Below are positions 39,121-46,327 of a DNA stretch of 46,327 nucleotides, one piece after another. How positions within the stretch are numbered: the stretch's first letter is position 1; each line of letters begins with the position of its first letter. Below the pieces are notes generated by a model. That model had not been told where the DNA came from, ran no database searches, and saw only the letters and a list, made by a program, of their open reading frames with translations. Source of the stretch: Mycobacterium colombiense (lineage in GTDB: Bacteria > Actinomycetota > Actinomycetes > Mycobacteriales > Mycobacteriaceae); the NCBI RefSeq assembly GCF_003284935.1, contig NZ_QMEV01000044.1:1-46327 (forward strand), written 5' to 3'. Position numbers and translations under genes: made by a program.

Positions 39121-41391
39121 GTGACCCCTCAAGCATTCACCGCCACGGTTGTCGGCTCGCCCCGCATTGGCCCCAAACGCGAACTCAAGCGCGCGACGGA
39201 AGGCTATTGGGCCGGCCGCACCAGCCGCGCCGAGTTGGAACAGGTGGCCGCCACCCTGCGGCGCAACACCTGGAAACACCTGGCCGACGCCGGGCTGGAC
39301 TCGGTGCCGGTCAACACCTTCTCCTACTACGACCAAGTGCTCGACACCGCGGTGATGCTCGGTGCGTTGCCGGCCCGGGCCGCGCAGGTTGCCGACGACC
39401 TGGATCGCTACTTCGCCGCGGCGCGCGGCAACCAAGACGTCGCGCCGCTGGAGATGACCAAGTGGTTCGACACGAACTACCACTACATCGTTCCCGAGAT
39501 CGGGCCCTCGACTACGTTCTCGCTGAACCCGGACAAGGTGATTTCGGAGCTGAAAGAGGCTCTGGGACAGAACGTTCCGGCGCGTCCGGTGGTCATCGGC
39601 CCGATCACGTTCCTGCTGCTGAGCAAGGCGGTCGACGGCGGGCGCGCCCCCATCGAGCGGCTGCAGGAGCTGATGCCGATCTATTCAGAGCTGCTCTCGC
39701 TGCTGGCCGACAATGGCGCGCAGTGGGTGCAGCTCGACGAGCCGGTACTGGTCACCGACATCTCCCCCGACGCGCCGGCACTGGCCGAGGCGGTGTACAA
39801 CGCGCTGGGCAAGGCCAGCAACCGTCCCGCCATCTACGTCGCCACCTACTTCGGCGACCCGGGTGACTCGTTGGGGGCGCTCGCCCGCACGCCCGTCGAG
39901 GCGATCGGCGTCGATCTGGTCTACGGAGCCGACACCGCGGTGGCGGCGGTGCCCGAGCTCGCCGGCAAGACGCTGGTCGCCGGTGTGGTGGACGGACGCA
40001 ACATCTGGCGCACCGACCTTGGGGCGGCCCTGGGCAAGCTGGTGACGGTGTCGAGTTCGGCGGCGCACGTGGCGGTCTCGACGTCCTGCTCGACGCTGCA
40101 CGTGCCGTATTCGCTGGAGCCGGAGACCGGGCTGGACGACGCGCTGCGCAGCTGGCTGGCGTTCGGGCAGGAGAAGGTCGCCGAGGTGGTGACGCTGGCC
40201 CGCGCCCTGAACGAGGGCCGCGACGCGGTCGCCGACGAGATCGCGGCCTCCGACGCCGCCGTCGCCTCCCGCAACGAGGATCCGCGGCTGCACGACGACG
40301 ATCTCCGGACCCGCATCGATTCGATCGTCGCGTCGGGTTCACAGCGGGGTGATGCGGCGCAGCGCCGCGCCAGCCAGGAGGCGCGCTTGCACCTGCCGCC
40401 GTTGCCGACCACGACGATCGGGTCCTTCCCGCAGACCGGCGAGATCCGTAAGGCGCGCGCCGCTTTGGTCGCCGGCGAGATCGACGAAGCCGAGTATCGG
40501 CGGCGGATGAAGCAGGAGATCGCCGACGTGATCAGGCTGCAGGAGGACCTCGGCATCGACGTGCTGGTGCACGGCGAGCCGGAGCGCAACGACATGGTGC
40601 AGTATTTCGCCGAGCAGCTGGACGGCTTCTTCGCGACCAAGAACGGGTGGGTGCAGTCCTACGGCAGCCGCTGCGTGCGCCCGCCGGTGCTCTTCGGCGA
40701 CGTGATCCGCCGGCACCAGATGACGGTCGAATGGGCCAAGTACGCGCAGTCGCTGACCGACAAACCGGTCAAGGGCATGCTGACGGGTCCGGTGACGATC
40801 CTGGCGTGGTCGTTCGTCCGCGACGACCAGCCGCTGGCGGACACGGCCAACCAGGTGGCGCTGGCCATTCGCGACGAGACCGTGGACCTGCAGGCGGCCG
40901 GCATCGCCATCATCCAGGTCGACGAGCCGGCGCTGCGCGAGCTGCTGCCGCTGCGTCGCGCCGACCAGGAGGCCTATTTGCGTTGGGCCGTGGGGTCTTT
41001 CCGCTTGGCCACCTCCGGCGTCGCGGACTCCACGCAGATCCACACCCACCTGTGCTACTCGGAATTCGGTGAGGTGATCGGGGCCATCGCCGACCTGGAC
41101 GCCGACGTCACATCGCTCGAGGCGGCCCGCTCGCGCATGGAGGTGCTCGACGATTTGAACTCGATCGGCTTCTCCAACAGCGTGGGTCCGGGCGTCTACG
41201 ACATCCACTCGCCGCGGGTGCCGAGCACGAACGAGATGGCCGAGTCGCTGCGGGCGGCGCTGCGGGCGGTGCCGGCCGAGCGGCTGTGGGTCAACCCCGA
41301 CTGCGGGCTGAAGACGCGCAACCCCGACGAGGTCAGCGCGTCGCTGAAGAACATGGTCGCCGCCGCGCACGAGGTGCGGGCAGACGCTTAG
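39121..41391 (+). CDS. metE: Cobalamin-independent methionine synthase (Rv1133c)
   Basis: 756 aa from GTG 39121 with AAGGACG upstream. MetE transfers the methyl group of 5-methyltetrahydrofolate polyglutamate directly to homocysteine. The two barrel halves are visible: the N-terminal half (VVGSPRIGPKRELKRATEGYW, SCSTLHVPYSLE) and the catalytic C-terminal half (TTTIGSFPQT, HGEPERNDMVQYF, QVDEPALRE). The zinc site is IHTHLCYSEF and NPDCGLKTR, carrying the His, the Cys residues and nearby Glu. It is under the B12 riboswitch at 38790 and ends before a 19-bp inverted repeat. Confidence 0.97.
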   Translation: MTPQAFTATVVGSPRIGPKRELKRATEGYWAGRTSRAELEQVAATLRRNTWKHLADAGLDSVPVNTFSYYDQVLDTAVMLGALPARAAQVADDLDRYFAAARGNQDVAPLEMTKWFDTNYHYIVPEIGPSTTFSLNPDKVISELKEALGQNVPARPVVIGPITFLLLSKAVDGGRAPIERLQELMPIYSELLSLLADNGAQWVQLDEPVLVTDISPDAPALAEAVYNALGKASNRPAIYVATYFGDPGDSLGALARTPVEAIGVDLVYGADTAVAAVPELAGKTLVAGVVDGRNIWRTDLGAALGKLVTVSSSAAHVAVSTSCSTLHVPYSLEPETGLDDALRSWLAFGQEKVAEVVTLARALNEGRDAVADEIAASDAAVASRNEDPRLHDDDLRTRIDSIVASGSQRGDAAQRRASQEARLHLPPLPTTTIGSFPQTGEIRKARAALVAGEIDEAEYRRRMKQEIADVIRLQEDLGIDVLVHGEPERNDMVQYFAEQLDGFFATKNGWVQSYGSRCVRPPVLFGDVIRRHQMTVEWAKYAQSLTDKPVKGMLTGPVTILAWSFVRDDQPLADTANQVALAIRDETVDLQAAGIAIIQVDEPALRELLPLRRADQEAYLRWAVGSFRLATSGVADSTQIHTHLCYSEFGEVIGAIADLDADVTSLEAARSRMEVLDDLNSIGFSNSVGPGVYDIHSPRVPSTNEMAESLRAALRAVPAERLWVNPDCGLKTRNPDEVSASLKNMVAAAHEVRADA

Positions 41392-41396
41392 GGTTT

Positions 41397-41456
41397 CGCG
41401 AGCGTAAGCCCACTGTGATTTGCGGGCGATTATTTCGCAGTGGGCTTACGCTCGCG
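41397..41456. terminator. 19-bp perfect inverted repeat between convergent genes
   Basis: CGCGAGCGTAAGCCCACTG (41397-41415) and its exact reverse complement (41438-41456) flank a 22-nt loop. The first arm starts 6 nt after the metE stop and the second ends 4 nt before the DUF3556 stop, so it is a natural bidirectional terminator. Its AT-containing stem and long loop are unlike the other hairpins here, and it may be a dispersed intergenic repeat. Confidence 0.75.
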
Positions 41457-41459
41457 GAC

Positions 41460-43193
41460 CTACTCCGGCTGCTCCGAAACCACCTGCACCGGAACGTCGT
41501 CGGCCCACGGTTGGCGCACAACCATGTCGGCGACCCGGACGATTCCGCGCTCGAATTCACCGGTCGCGGCGTCGACCAACCGGTATGCCTGCGTCTGCTG
41601 GTGAATCGGTTGCGCGTCAAGCAGAACCACGCGGACCTCGCCGGGCTCGAAGTGGCAGCGCTCCTGCAGGGCGGCGATGAGTTGCTCGTTGTGCATGTGG
41701 CCGTCGCCGAAGTTCCAGCCGATCGCGGTGCTGCAGATCCGCTCCCCGTCGGTGATGACGTAGTCGTCCTCGTTCTGGCCGGCCATGGCCCGATGCGCCA
41801 GGGTGAACAGCGCCCGGCCGTGAGTGTTGAAGCCGCGGAACGCATATCCCATATAGATCGGGATCTGCGCCGCCTCGGGGCTGCCGTAGAACCGCTCCAG
41901 CTGAGCCTGCGGCATGCTGGCGATCGCCACGATGCCCCGGCTGATCTTGTCGCTGGCCGAGGGTTTGATGCACCACAGTGTGGTGTCCCAGTTGCCGGCG
42001 TAGTAACGCATCCCGGGCAAGAACGAGATCTTGCGCGGAAACATGTTGCCCAACAGCACGATTCCGGCGATGACGACGAACAGGACCGCGACCACCACCG
42101 GGTGCCGCAGCTGCCGCAGCCCGATGTGGGTGTGCGCGACGAACAACGACAGCACGCCGAAGATCATGAAGACGTTCCACTCCAGCGGCACGCCCATCGG
42201 GATCGAGACGAGGATTCCCAAGTGGAAACACACCATCACGATCGCGGCGACCGTGACCGGCCAGCCGCCGTGACAGAAGAACAGCGGCAACGGCACCAGC
42301 ATCTCGATGGCGGTGCTCAGGTGCGCCAGCCAGCGTGACAGGCGGCCGGGCCGCAGGTCGTCCGGGAAGTTCTCGAAGAAGCGCCGCTTCAGCCAGCGGG
42401 GCCGCACCAGCGGGTTGTTCGACATCATCGTGGAGATCACGAATGGAAAGTGTTTGTTGAGTTTGGATGTCGCGGCCCCGATCCAGATCACCAGGAAGAC
42501 CACCTTGGACCCGACGATCATGTCGGGCGCGCCGAAAAGGAACGTCACCGCCATGGTCGCGTAGACCTCACCGCGCGCGGCCAGGAAAATCACCTTGTCG
42601 CGCAGACCAACGACCGCCAGCAGCAACAGGATCAACACGATCTTCCATGCGGGCAGCAATCCGATGCTGGTGCCCAATTCGGGCATCGGCCCGGTGCCGT
42701 CGGCGAACAGCGCCGCGAACGTGAACACCAGGAACAGTCCGTAGAGCGCGACGTCGACCGGCTTGCGCTTGGTGCCGCTGGTGAGCGGGACGCGATCCGG
42801 CCACGGTGGCAGCCGAATGGTGCCGAAGCGCATCCAGTACAGGATCGAGCCCATCGGCGGGAAGAACCGGTTGTTCAACGGCCCGAAGCCGCATCCCAGC
42901 CCGATCACCTCGAACAGCATCGTGTAGAGCACGACCTTCTCGAACACGATCGGCTCCGACCACCACGACGCGACGCGCGTGAACCCGCCGAGACCGTCGG
43001 TGGCCGACGCGAACAGCCACGCGCCCAGGATGTAGAGCAGGATTTTGACGACATAGAACAGGTGGAGCACCACCGGCGTGCCGAAACCCACCTCGGCCCA
43101 GTGCTTGGCCATCGGCCGGATCTTCTCGCTGCGGGTGCCTTTGTTCCATTCGGCCATGTCGAGCTGCGGCAGCTCGGGCTTCAGAAATCCCAT
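41460..43193 (-). CDS. DUF3556 multi-pass membrane protein
   Basis: 577 aa from ATG 43193. At least nine hydrophobic segments lie between residues ~35 and 400 (for example VVLHLFYVVKILLYILGAWLFA, VALYGLFLVFTFAALFA, IVLILLLLAVVGL, VVVAVLFVVIAGIVLLG), followed by a soluble C-terminal domain of ~170 residues. It resembles the mycobacterial DUF3556 family and shares features with HTTM-type membrane proteins (FGPLNNRFFPPMGSILYWMRFG). Function unknown. A perfect KstR-type operator covers its promoter, suggesting a role in sterol or lipid use. The longer frame upstream of 43193 runs through that promoter and is not coding. Confidence 0.82.
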   Translation of the reverse strand: MGFLKPELPQLDMAEWNKGTRSEKIRPMAKHWAEVGFGTPVVLHLFYVVKILLYILGAWLFASATDGLGGFTRVASWWSEPIVFEKVVLYTMLFEVIGLGCGFGPLNNRFFPPMGSILYWMRFGTIRLPPWPDRVPLTSGTKRKPVDVALYGLFLVFTFAALFADGTGPMPELGTSIGLLPAWKIVLILLLLAVVGLRDKVIFLAARGEVYATMAVTFLFGAPDMIVGSKVVFLVIWIGAATSKLNKHFPFVISTMMSNNPLVRPRWLKRRFFENFPDDLRPGRLSRWLAHLSTAIEMLVPLPLFFCHGGWPVTVAAIVMVCFHLGILVSIPMGVPLEWNVFMIFGVLSLFVAHTHIGLRQLRHPVVVAVLFVVIAGIVLLGNMFPRKISFLPGMRYYAGNWDTTLWCIKPSASDKISRGIVAIASMPQAQLERFYGSPEAAQIPIYMGYAFRGFNTHGRALFTLAHRAMAGQNEDDYVITDGERICSTAIGWNFGDGHMHNEQLIAALQERCHFEPGEVRVVLLDAQPIHQQTQAYRLVDAATGEFERGIVRVADMVVRQPWADDVPVQVVSEQPE

Positions 43194-43201
43194 GGTTCCA
43201 C

Positions 43202-43220
43202 AGACTAGAACGTGTTCTAG
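43202..43220 (-). promoter_or_regulatory. KstR-type operator over the DUF3556 promoter
   Basis: CTAGAAC-GT-GTTCTAG at 43205-43220 has perfect 7-bp arms and fits the KstR consensus TNNAACNNGTTNNA. On the minus strand TAGTCT (43207-43202), a TANNNT -10, overlaps one arm and ends 8 nt before ATG 43193, so a bound repressor would block initiation. The rest of the 187-nt gap to 43380 holds no gene. Confidence 0.8.
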
Positions 43221-43380
43221 GCGTGCGTGCCGCAACCTTGGGACGAAATGCGGCTTTCGCGGTGTGATGCAAAGCGGGTCGCGGGCCGGCGTCCGTACCC
43301 CGAGGGGTCCGCAGATTTGGCACATTCGGTCCGCCGACAGCGGTTTGGTGCTGAGCTATGTCCAGCGAGGAGGTGTTAGC

Positions 43381-44442
43381 GTGCCTGGGTTCAAGTCGTG
43401 GCTGGGTCGGCCCGATCAGTTCGACTGGATGACGGCGATCCTGCGCGAGCGCGGATTGCTTCGCGCGGCACAGTCGACGCTGGCTGTCATCGCCTCCATG
43501 TCGGCCCTTGTGCCACTGACCACGTTGCTCAGCACACGTCACCCCACGGGCGAGGTGGTGCTCATCAACGCGACCGCAGCGGTCTTCGTCGTTGCGGCAG
43601 GCGTCTACTGGTTGACGCGCTGGCCGACCCGCGTCCAATCGGAGATCGTCGGCGTTGCCGCCGCGACGTGTATTGCTGGGTGGAGCCTGACCCAGTCGAC
43701 TGCCGCCCTGGCCGCGGTCGGCTGTTGCGCAATGGCCACGAATAGCGGGTATGTTGCCCTCTTCCACAGCAATAGACTTCTGGTCTTCGACGTCGTCCTG
43801 GCGATCGCTGTCTCCGTCGCCGCCGCCGTGCACCTGGCTCATGAGAGCGACATTGGAACAGGCATCGCCGCGTTTTGGGTGATCACAATGCTCAACCTGT
43901 CGTTCCCCCTGGGCATGCGAGGGATGTCACGGGCAATGGGGACCTACGCGCAGCGCGCCGATCAAGACTCGCTGACCGGGCTGTTCAACCGGCGAGGGTT
44001 CATCACCGCTCTCACCCGACGACTCGCCGAGGCGGGCGCCGACGATGCCCACCTGACCATGACCATGATCGACCTCGATGCGTTCAAACGCATTAACGAC
44101 ACCTTCGGTCACGCCGCCGGGGACCGAGCGCTGATCGCTGTCGCCGGCGTGCTGCGGCAGCACGCGTCATCGACATCGGTGCTGTGCCGCGCCGGCGGCG
44201 AAGAGTTCCTCCTGGCCGCAACCAGCCGATCGCCGAACGCCGAGCTGGTCTCGACGCGCTTGGGCGCCGCCATCGCCGCACTTCCCCAGGGACTAACAGC
44301 CAGCATCGGTACTGCCACTGCCGAACTGCCGCCGATGGGCACATTCGACGTCCTCGGACTCGTTGAGAAGCTCATCGACGCCGCCGACAGCGCGATGTAC
44401 ACCGCCAAACGCCGCGGTGGCAATCAGGCACATCACCTTTGA
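43381..44442 (+). CDS. Membrane diguanylate cyclase (GGDEF domain)
   Basis: 353 aa from GTG 43381 preceded by AGGAGGTG. The N-terminal ~190 residues have five to six transmembrane helices (TLAVIASMSALVPLTTLL, LINATAAVFVVAAGVYWLT, LVFDVVLAIAVSVAAAVHLA). The GGDEF domain begins at DSLTGLFNRRGF, has IDLDAFKRINDTFGH for nucleotide and metal binding, and the signature GGEEF at 272-276, all needed for c-di-GMP synthesis. The RxxD inhibitory site expected just before the signature is absent (SSTS). No EAL domain is attached. M. tuberculosis has essentially one GGDEF protein (Rv1354c), and this is not its architecture. Confidence 0.92.
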   Translation: MPGFKSWLGRPDQFDWMTAILRERGLLRAAQSTLAVIASMSALVPLTTLLSTRHPTGEVVLINATAAVFVVAAGVYWLTRWPTRVQSEIVGVAAATCIAGWSLTQSTAALAAVGCCAMATNSGYVALFHSNRLLVFDVVLAIAVSVAAAVHLAHESDIGTGIAAFWVITMLNLSFPLGMRGMSRAMGTYAQRADQDSLTGLFNRRGFITALTRRLAEAGADDAHLTMTMIDLDAFKRINDTFGHAAGDRALIAVAGVLRQHASSTSVLCRAGGEEFLLAATSRSPNAELVSTRLGAAIAALPQGLTASIGTATAELPPMGTFDVLGLVEKLIDAADSAMYTAKRRGGNQAHHL

Positions 44443-44627
44443 CCGGCTAACCGCCAAGCGCGACAAAGGCTTTGCTACCACCGGCCGCATCGCGCCTCGA
44501 CTTGCGCACCGAGTTCCAGTCATCGATCAACGGCTTTGAACGCTTGAGAAATACCGGTGAACACGCTACTTCCGACTCCGCCTCGGTGTAGTTTGCTGCT
44601 GGGGTGGACGAGGTTGAGGAGCCAACC
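44443..44627. other. 185-nt spacer before the amine oxidase gene
   Basis: No gene, hairpin or convincing promoter was found in this stretch. A GAGGAG ribosome site lies at its end before GTG 44628. Confidence 0.4.
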
Positions 44628-45992
44628 GTGTCTGAGGTCGATTATTGCGTGGTCGGAGCGGGATTCGCGGGTTTGACGGCCGCTTTGCGGCTCCAACAGG
44701 CGGGCCATTCGGTGGCATTGCTGGAGGCGCGTGACCGGGTCGGTGGCCGGACCTTCACCGAGACGCGGCCCGACGGCGCGTGGATCGATCGCGGCGGCGC
44801 CTGGATCGGTCCGGGCCAGGACGCAATCCATGCGCTGATGAACGAGTTCGGCGTTCCGGAGTACAAGCAGCACAACGACGGCGACGCGATGATGATCGTC
44901 GGGGGCAAGAAACACCGATACGGCGGCACCATCCCGTGGACCGTGAGCCCGTGGGCGGTCGCCAACCTCGGGATCGGTCTGGCCACCATCGAGAAGATGT
45001 GCAAGGCGATTCCGCGCGAGGCCCCGTGGGAGGCCAAGAAGGCCCACGAGTGGGACCGCATCAGCATCGGGCAATGGATCGAAAAGAATTCCCTGTCCTC
45101 CGAGGCCGCCGAGATGCTGGACATGGCCTTCGCCGGCCTGTACACCTCGGCCGCGTCCGAGACGTCGCTGCTGTGGGGGCTGCTGCAGACGGCGTCGGCC
45201 GGCGGGCTCACGTTCGCGATTTCGGGCAAGGGCGGGTCCCAGGACGCGCGCCCGGTCGGGGGCATGGGCGCCCTGCACCGCCCGATGGTGGCCGCGCTGG
45301 GTGACGCGCTGCACCTCTCCCAGCCGGTGCGCCACATCGCCCAGGACGCCGACGGTGTGACGGTCAGCGCGAGCGACCTGACGGTGCGGGCCCGTCGGGT
45401 CATCGTCGCGATCCCGCTGGCCATCGCCACCTCGATCCACTACGAGCCGATGCTCCCGGTGGATCGGGCCTTTCTGCACCAGCGCATGCCGAGCGGCGCG
45501 GTCATCAAGACCTCGCTCATCTACGACGAGCCGTTCTGGCGCGCCGACGGATTCTCCGGCCAGTCCGCCGCGCCGGGGTCCCCGGCCACCCTCACCATCG
45601 ACGCATGCACCGACACCGGGACGCCCGGAATCATGTGCGTCATCACCGAAGGACCGGCGGCGCGCCGCCTGACCCAGCTCGACGAGACCGGGCGCAGAGC
45701 GCTGGTCATCGGCGAACTCGTGGACCGATTCGGCGAAAAGGCAAAGGCACCAACCGAATTCCACGAGCAGAACTGGACCGTGGACCGCTACTCCGGCGGC
45801 GGGATGATCGGCCACGCCCCCACCGGCGTGCTGACCGAATACGGCTACACCTTGCGCGAACCGTGCGGCCGCATCCATTGGGCCGGCACCGAAAGCTCGA
45901 CGATCATGTGCGGCTGGATCGACGGCGCGATTCGCTCCGGCGAGCGGGCCGCGGCCGAGGTGGCCGAAGCCGAATCCGCGGCGGTCGCGTAG
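44628..45992 (+). CDS. Flavin-containing amine oxidase (AofH-like)
   Basis: About 454 aa. The FAD motif VDYCVVGAGFAGLTAALRL is followed by LLEARDRVGGRTFTE, typical of monoamine oxidase/polyamine oxidase flavoproteins, then WIDRGGAWIGPGQ, and C-terminal GRIHWAGTESSTIMCGWIDGAIRSGERAA with the flavin-contacting region. Length and order match the mycobacterial AofH/Rv3170-type proteins. It would oxidise an amine to the aldehyde with release of hydrogen peroxide. A GTG at 44604 is in frame, but GAGGAG sits 6-7 nt before GTG 44628. Not obviously linked to neighbours. Confidence 0.88.
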   Translation: MSEVDYCVVGAGFAGLTAALRLQQAGHSVALLEARDRVGGRTFTETRPDGAWIDRGGAWIGPGQDAIHALMNEFGVPEYKQHNDGDAMMIVGGKKHRYGGTIPWTVSPWAVANLGIGLATIEKMCKAIPREAPWEAKKAHEWDRISIGQWIEKNSLSSEAAEMLDMAFAGLYTSAASETSLLWGLLQTASAGGLTFAISGKGGSQDARPVGGMGALHRPMVAALGDALHLSQPVRHIAQDADGVTVSASDLTVRARRVIVAIPLAIATSIHYEPMLPVDRAFLHQRMPSGAVIKTSLIYDEPFWRADGFSGQSAAPGSPATLTIDACTDTGTPGIMCVITEGPAARRLTQLDETGRRALVIGELVDRFGEKAKAPTEFHEQNWTVDRYSGGGMIGHAPTGVLTEYGYTLREPCGRIHWAGTESSTIMCGWIDGAIRSGERAAAEVAEAESAAVA

Positions 45993-46081
45993 CGGACATC
46001 AGCGCGGTCGCGCGGCCAAATCACTTGCGCCTCTTCTGTTTCAGTGGTTTCGGAGTGGCCTTTCTTGTCGGTGTCGGGGCA

Positions 46082-46103
46082 TAGTATTCGAACATGCGTT
46101 CGA
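46082..46103 (+). promoter_or_regulatory. SOS (LexA) box overlapping a leaderless promoter and start codon
   Basis: TCGAAC-ATGC-GTTCGA at 46088-46103 is a perfect match to the mycobacterial SOS box TCGAACN4GTTCGA, and the central ATG is the start codon of the next gene. TAGTAT (46082-46087) fits TANNNT exactly 6 nt upstream of that ATG, so LexA would occlude the -10 and start site. The rest of the 101-nt gap (45993-46093) is empty. Confidence 0.88.
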
Positions 46104-46327
46104 TTGATGGCGAGGGGCTTCGGGACGATGTCGAGGCGTTGCGCGCCGCCATCTCCCGCTTCCAGGACCATTCATACGAGGCGTTGACCACTCCCGAGCG
46201 GCTGGGGCTGCTGGACACGCTCGAACGCGAGGCGCGCCGCATGCAGGCTCTCGGCCACCAGCTCATCAATCAGATTGGCCAGCAAGCCGATCCTGCCGAG
46301 CTGGGCGGCAAGCTGTCCTGGGCGTTG
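46094..46327 (+). CDS. N-terminal part of a 13E12-family (DUF222/HNH endonuclease) protein
   Basis: The first 78 codons run off the right edge. The helical LRAAISRFQDHSYEALTTPERLGLLDTLERE followed by RRMQALGHQLINQI is the standard N-terminus of the mycobacterial 13E12 repeat family, whose C-terminus (not seen) carries an HNH nuclease motif. Members exist in many copies and are associated with mobile repeats in M. tuberculosis. Some are LexA regulated, and here a perfect SOS box covers the start. No ribosome site; a leaderless transcript is expected. Confidence 0.85.
   Translation, partial: MRSIDGEGLRDDVEALRAAISRFQDHSYEALTTPERLGLLDTLEREARRMQALGHQLINQIGQQADPAELGGKLSWAL

Noticed and set aside
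41397..41456. Attachment site or insertion-sequence end
   Set aside because: No transposase, no target duplication, and the placement between two stops fits a terminator better.
1..46327. CRISPR array, tRNA, rRNA or prophage genes
   Set aside because: No regularly spaced repeats, no tRNA-like cloverleaf ends and no phage structural or integrase-like proteins were found by reading both strands.

Overview
The window is high-GC mycobacterial DNA. It is very probably from a slow-growing species related to the M. avium / M. marinum groups rather than M. tuberculosis itself. The evidence is gene content and order: from about 1 to 18.8 kb, plus metE at 39-41 kb, it follows the M. tuberculosis block Rv1157c to Rv1133c in reverse orientation. 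Leaderless TANNNT promoters, a LexA box and a KstR-type box also fit. No tRNA, rRNA, CRISPR array, insertion sequence or phage gene was seen.

Region 1 (1-7.4 kb) is a conserved core. It holds a secreted-protein C-terminus, a DUF1059 mini-gene, an HhH-GPD protein, a SnoaL-like protein, a DUF5302 protein, an Rv1155-like F420/flavin protein, a DUF1697 protein, a GntR regulator, a SIRT5-like sirtuin, a methyltransferase and an intact mmpL13 (split in M. tuberculosis).

Region 2 (7.4-18.8 kb) begins with two tiny ORFs ending in a perfect hairpin. Then come an SDR and mcr, a crotonase without catalytic glutamates, and two paralogous atypical SDRs flanking a CPBP membrane protease. Next is a three-gene operon of type III polyketide synthase, ICMT-like methyltransferase and flavin oxidoreductase, the gene set of Streptomyces srsABC phenolic-lipid biosynthesis. 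A thiolase and enoyl-CoA hydratase pair closes the region.

Region 3 (19-38 kb) is accessory relative to M. tuberculosis. It encodes WS/DGAT and LPLAT acyltransferases, two P450s, an aldehyde dehydrogenase, four SDR-type genes, an AveC-like membrane protein, a periplasmic-binding-fold protein with no signal peptide, a NorQ/CbbQ-type AAA+ ATPase with a NorD/CbbO-type VWA partner, a heteromeric acyl-CoA dehydrogenase, a nitroreductase and a regulator with two tandem TetR domains. I found seven copies of a 15-bp non-palindromic motif (consensus ACCAAATATCTGTTC) in the promoter regions between 22.5 and 37.1 kb. Five overlap well-spaced promoters of the form TTGAMM-N17-TANNNT. This points to one dedicated regulon, probably controlled by the tandem-TetR protein, for oxidation of an unknown lipid- or terpenoid-like substrate. 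It is the best candidate here for an undescribed system.

Region 4 (38-46.3 kb) holds a cobalamin riboswitch and metE, a DUF3556 membrane protein behind a KstR-type operator, a membrane diguanylate cyclase without an I-site, a flavin amine oxidase, and the start of a 13E12/DUF222 HNH protein whose ATG lies inside a perfect SOS box.
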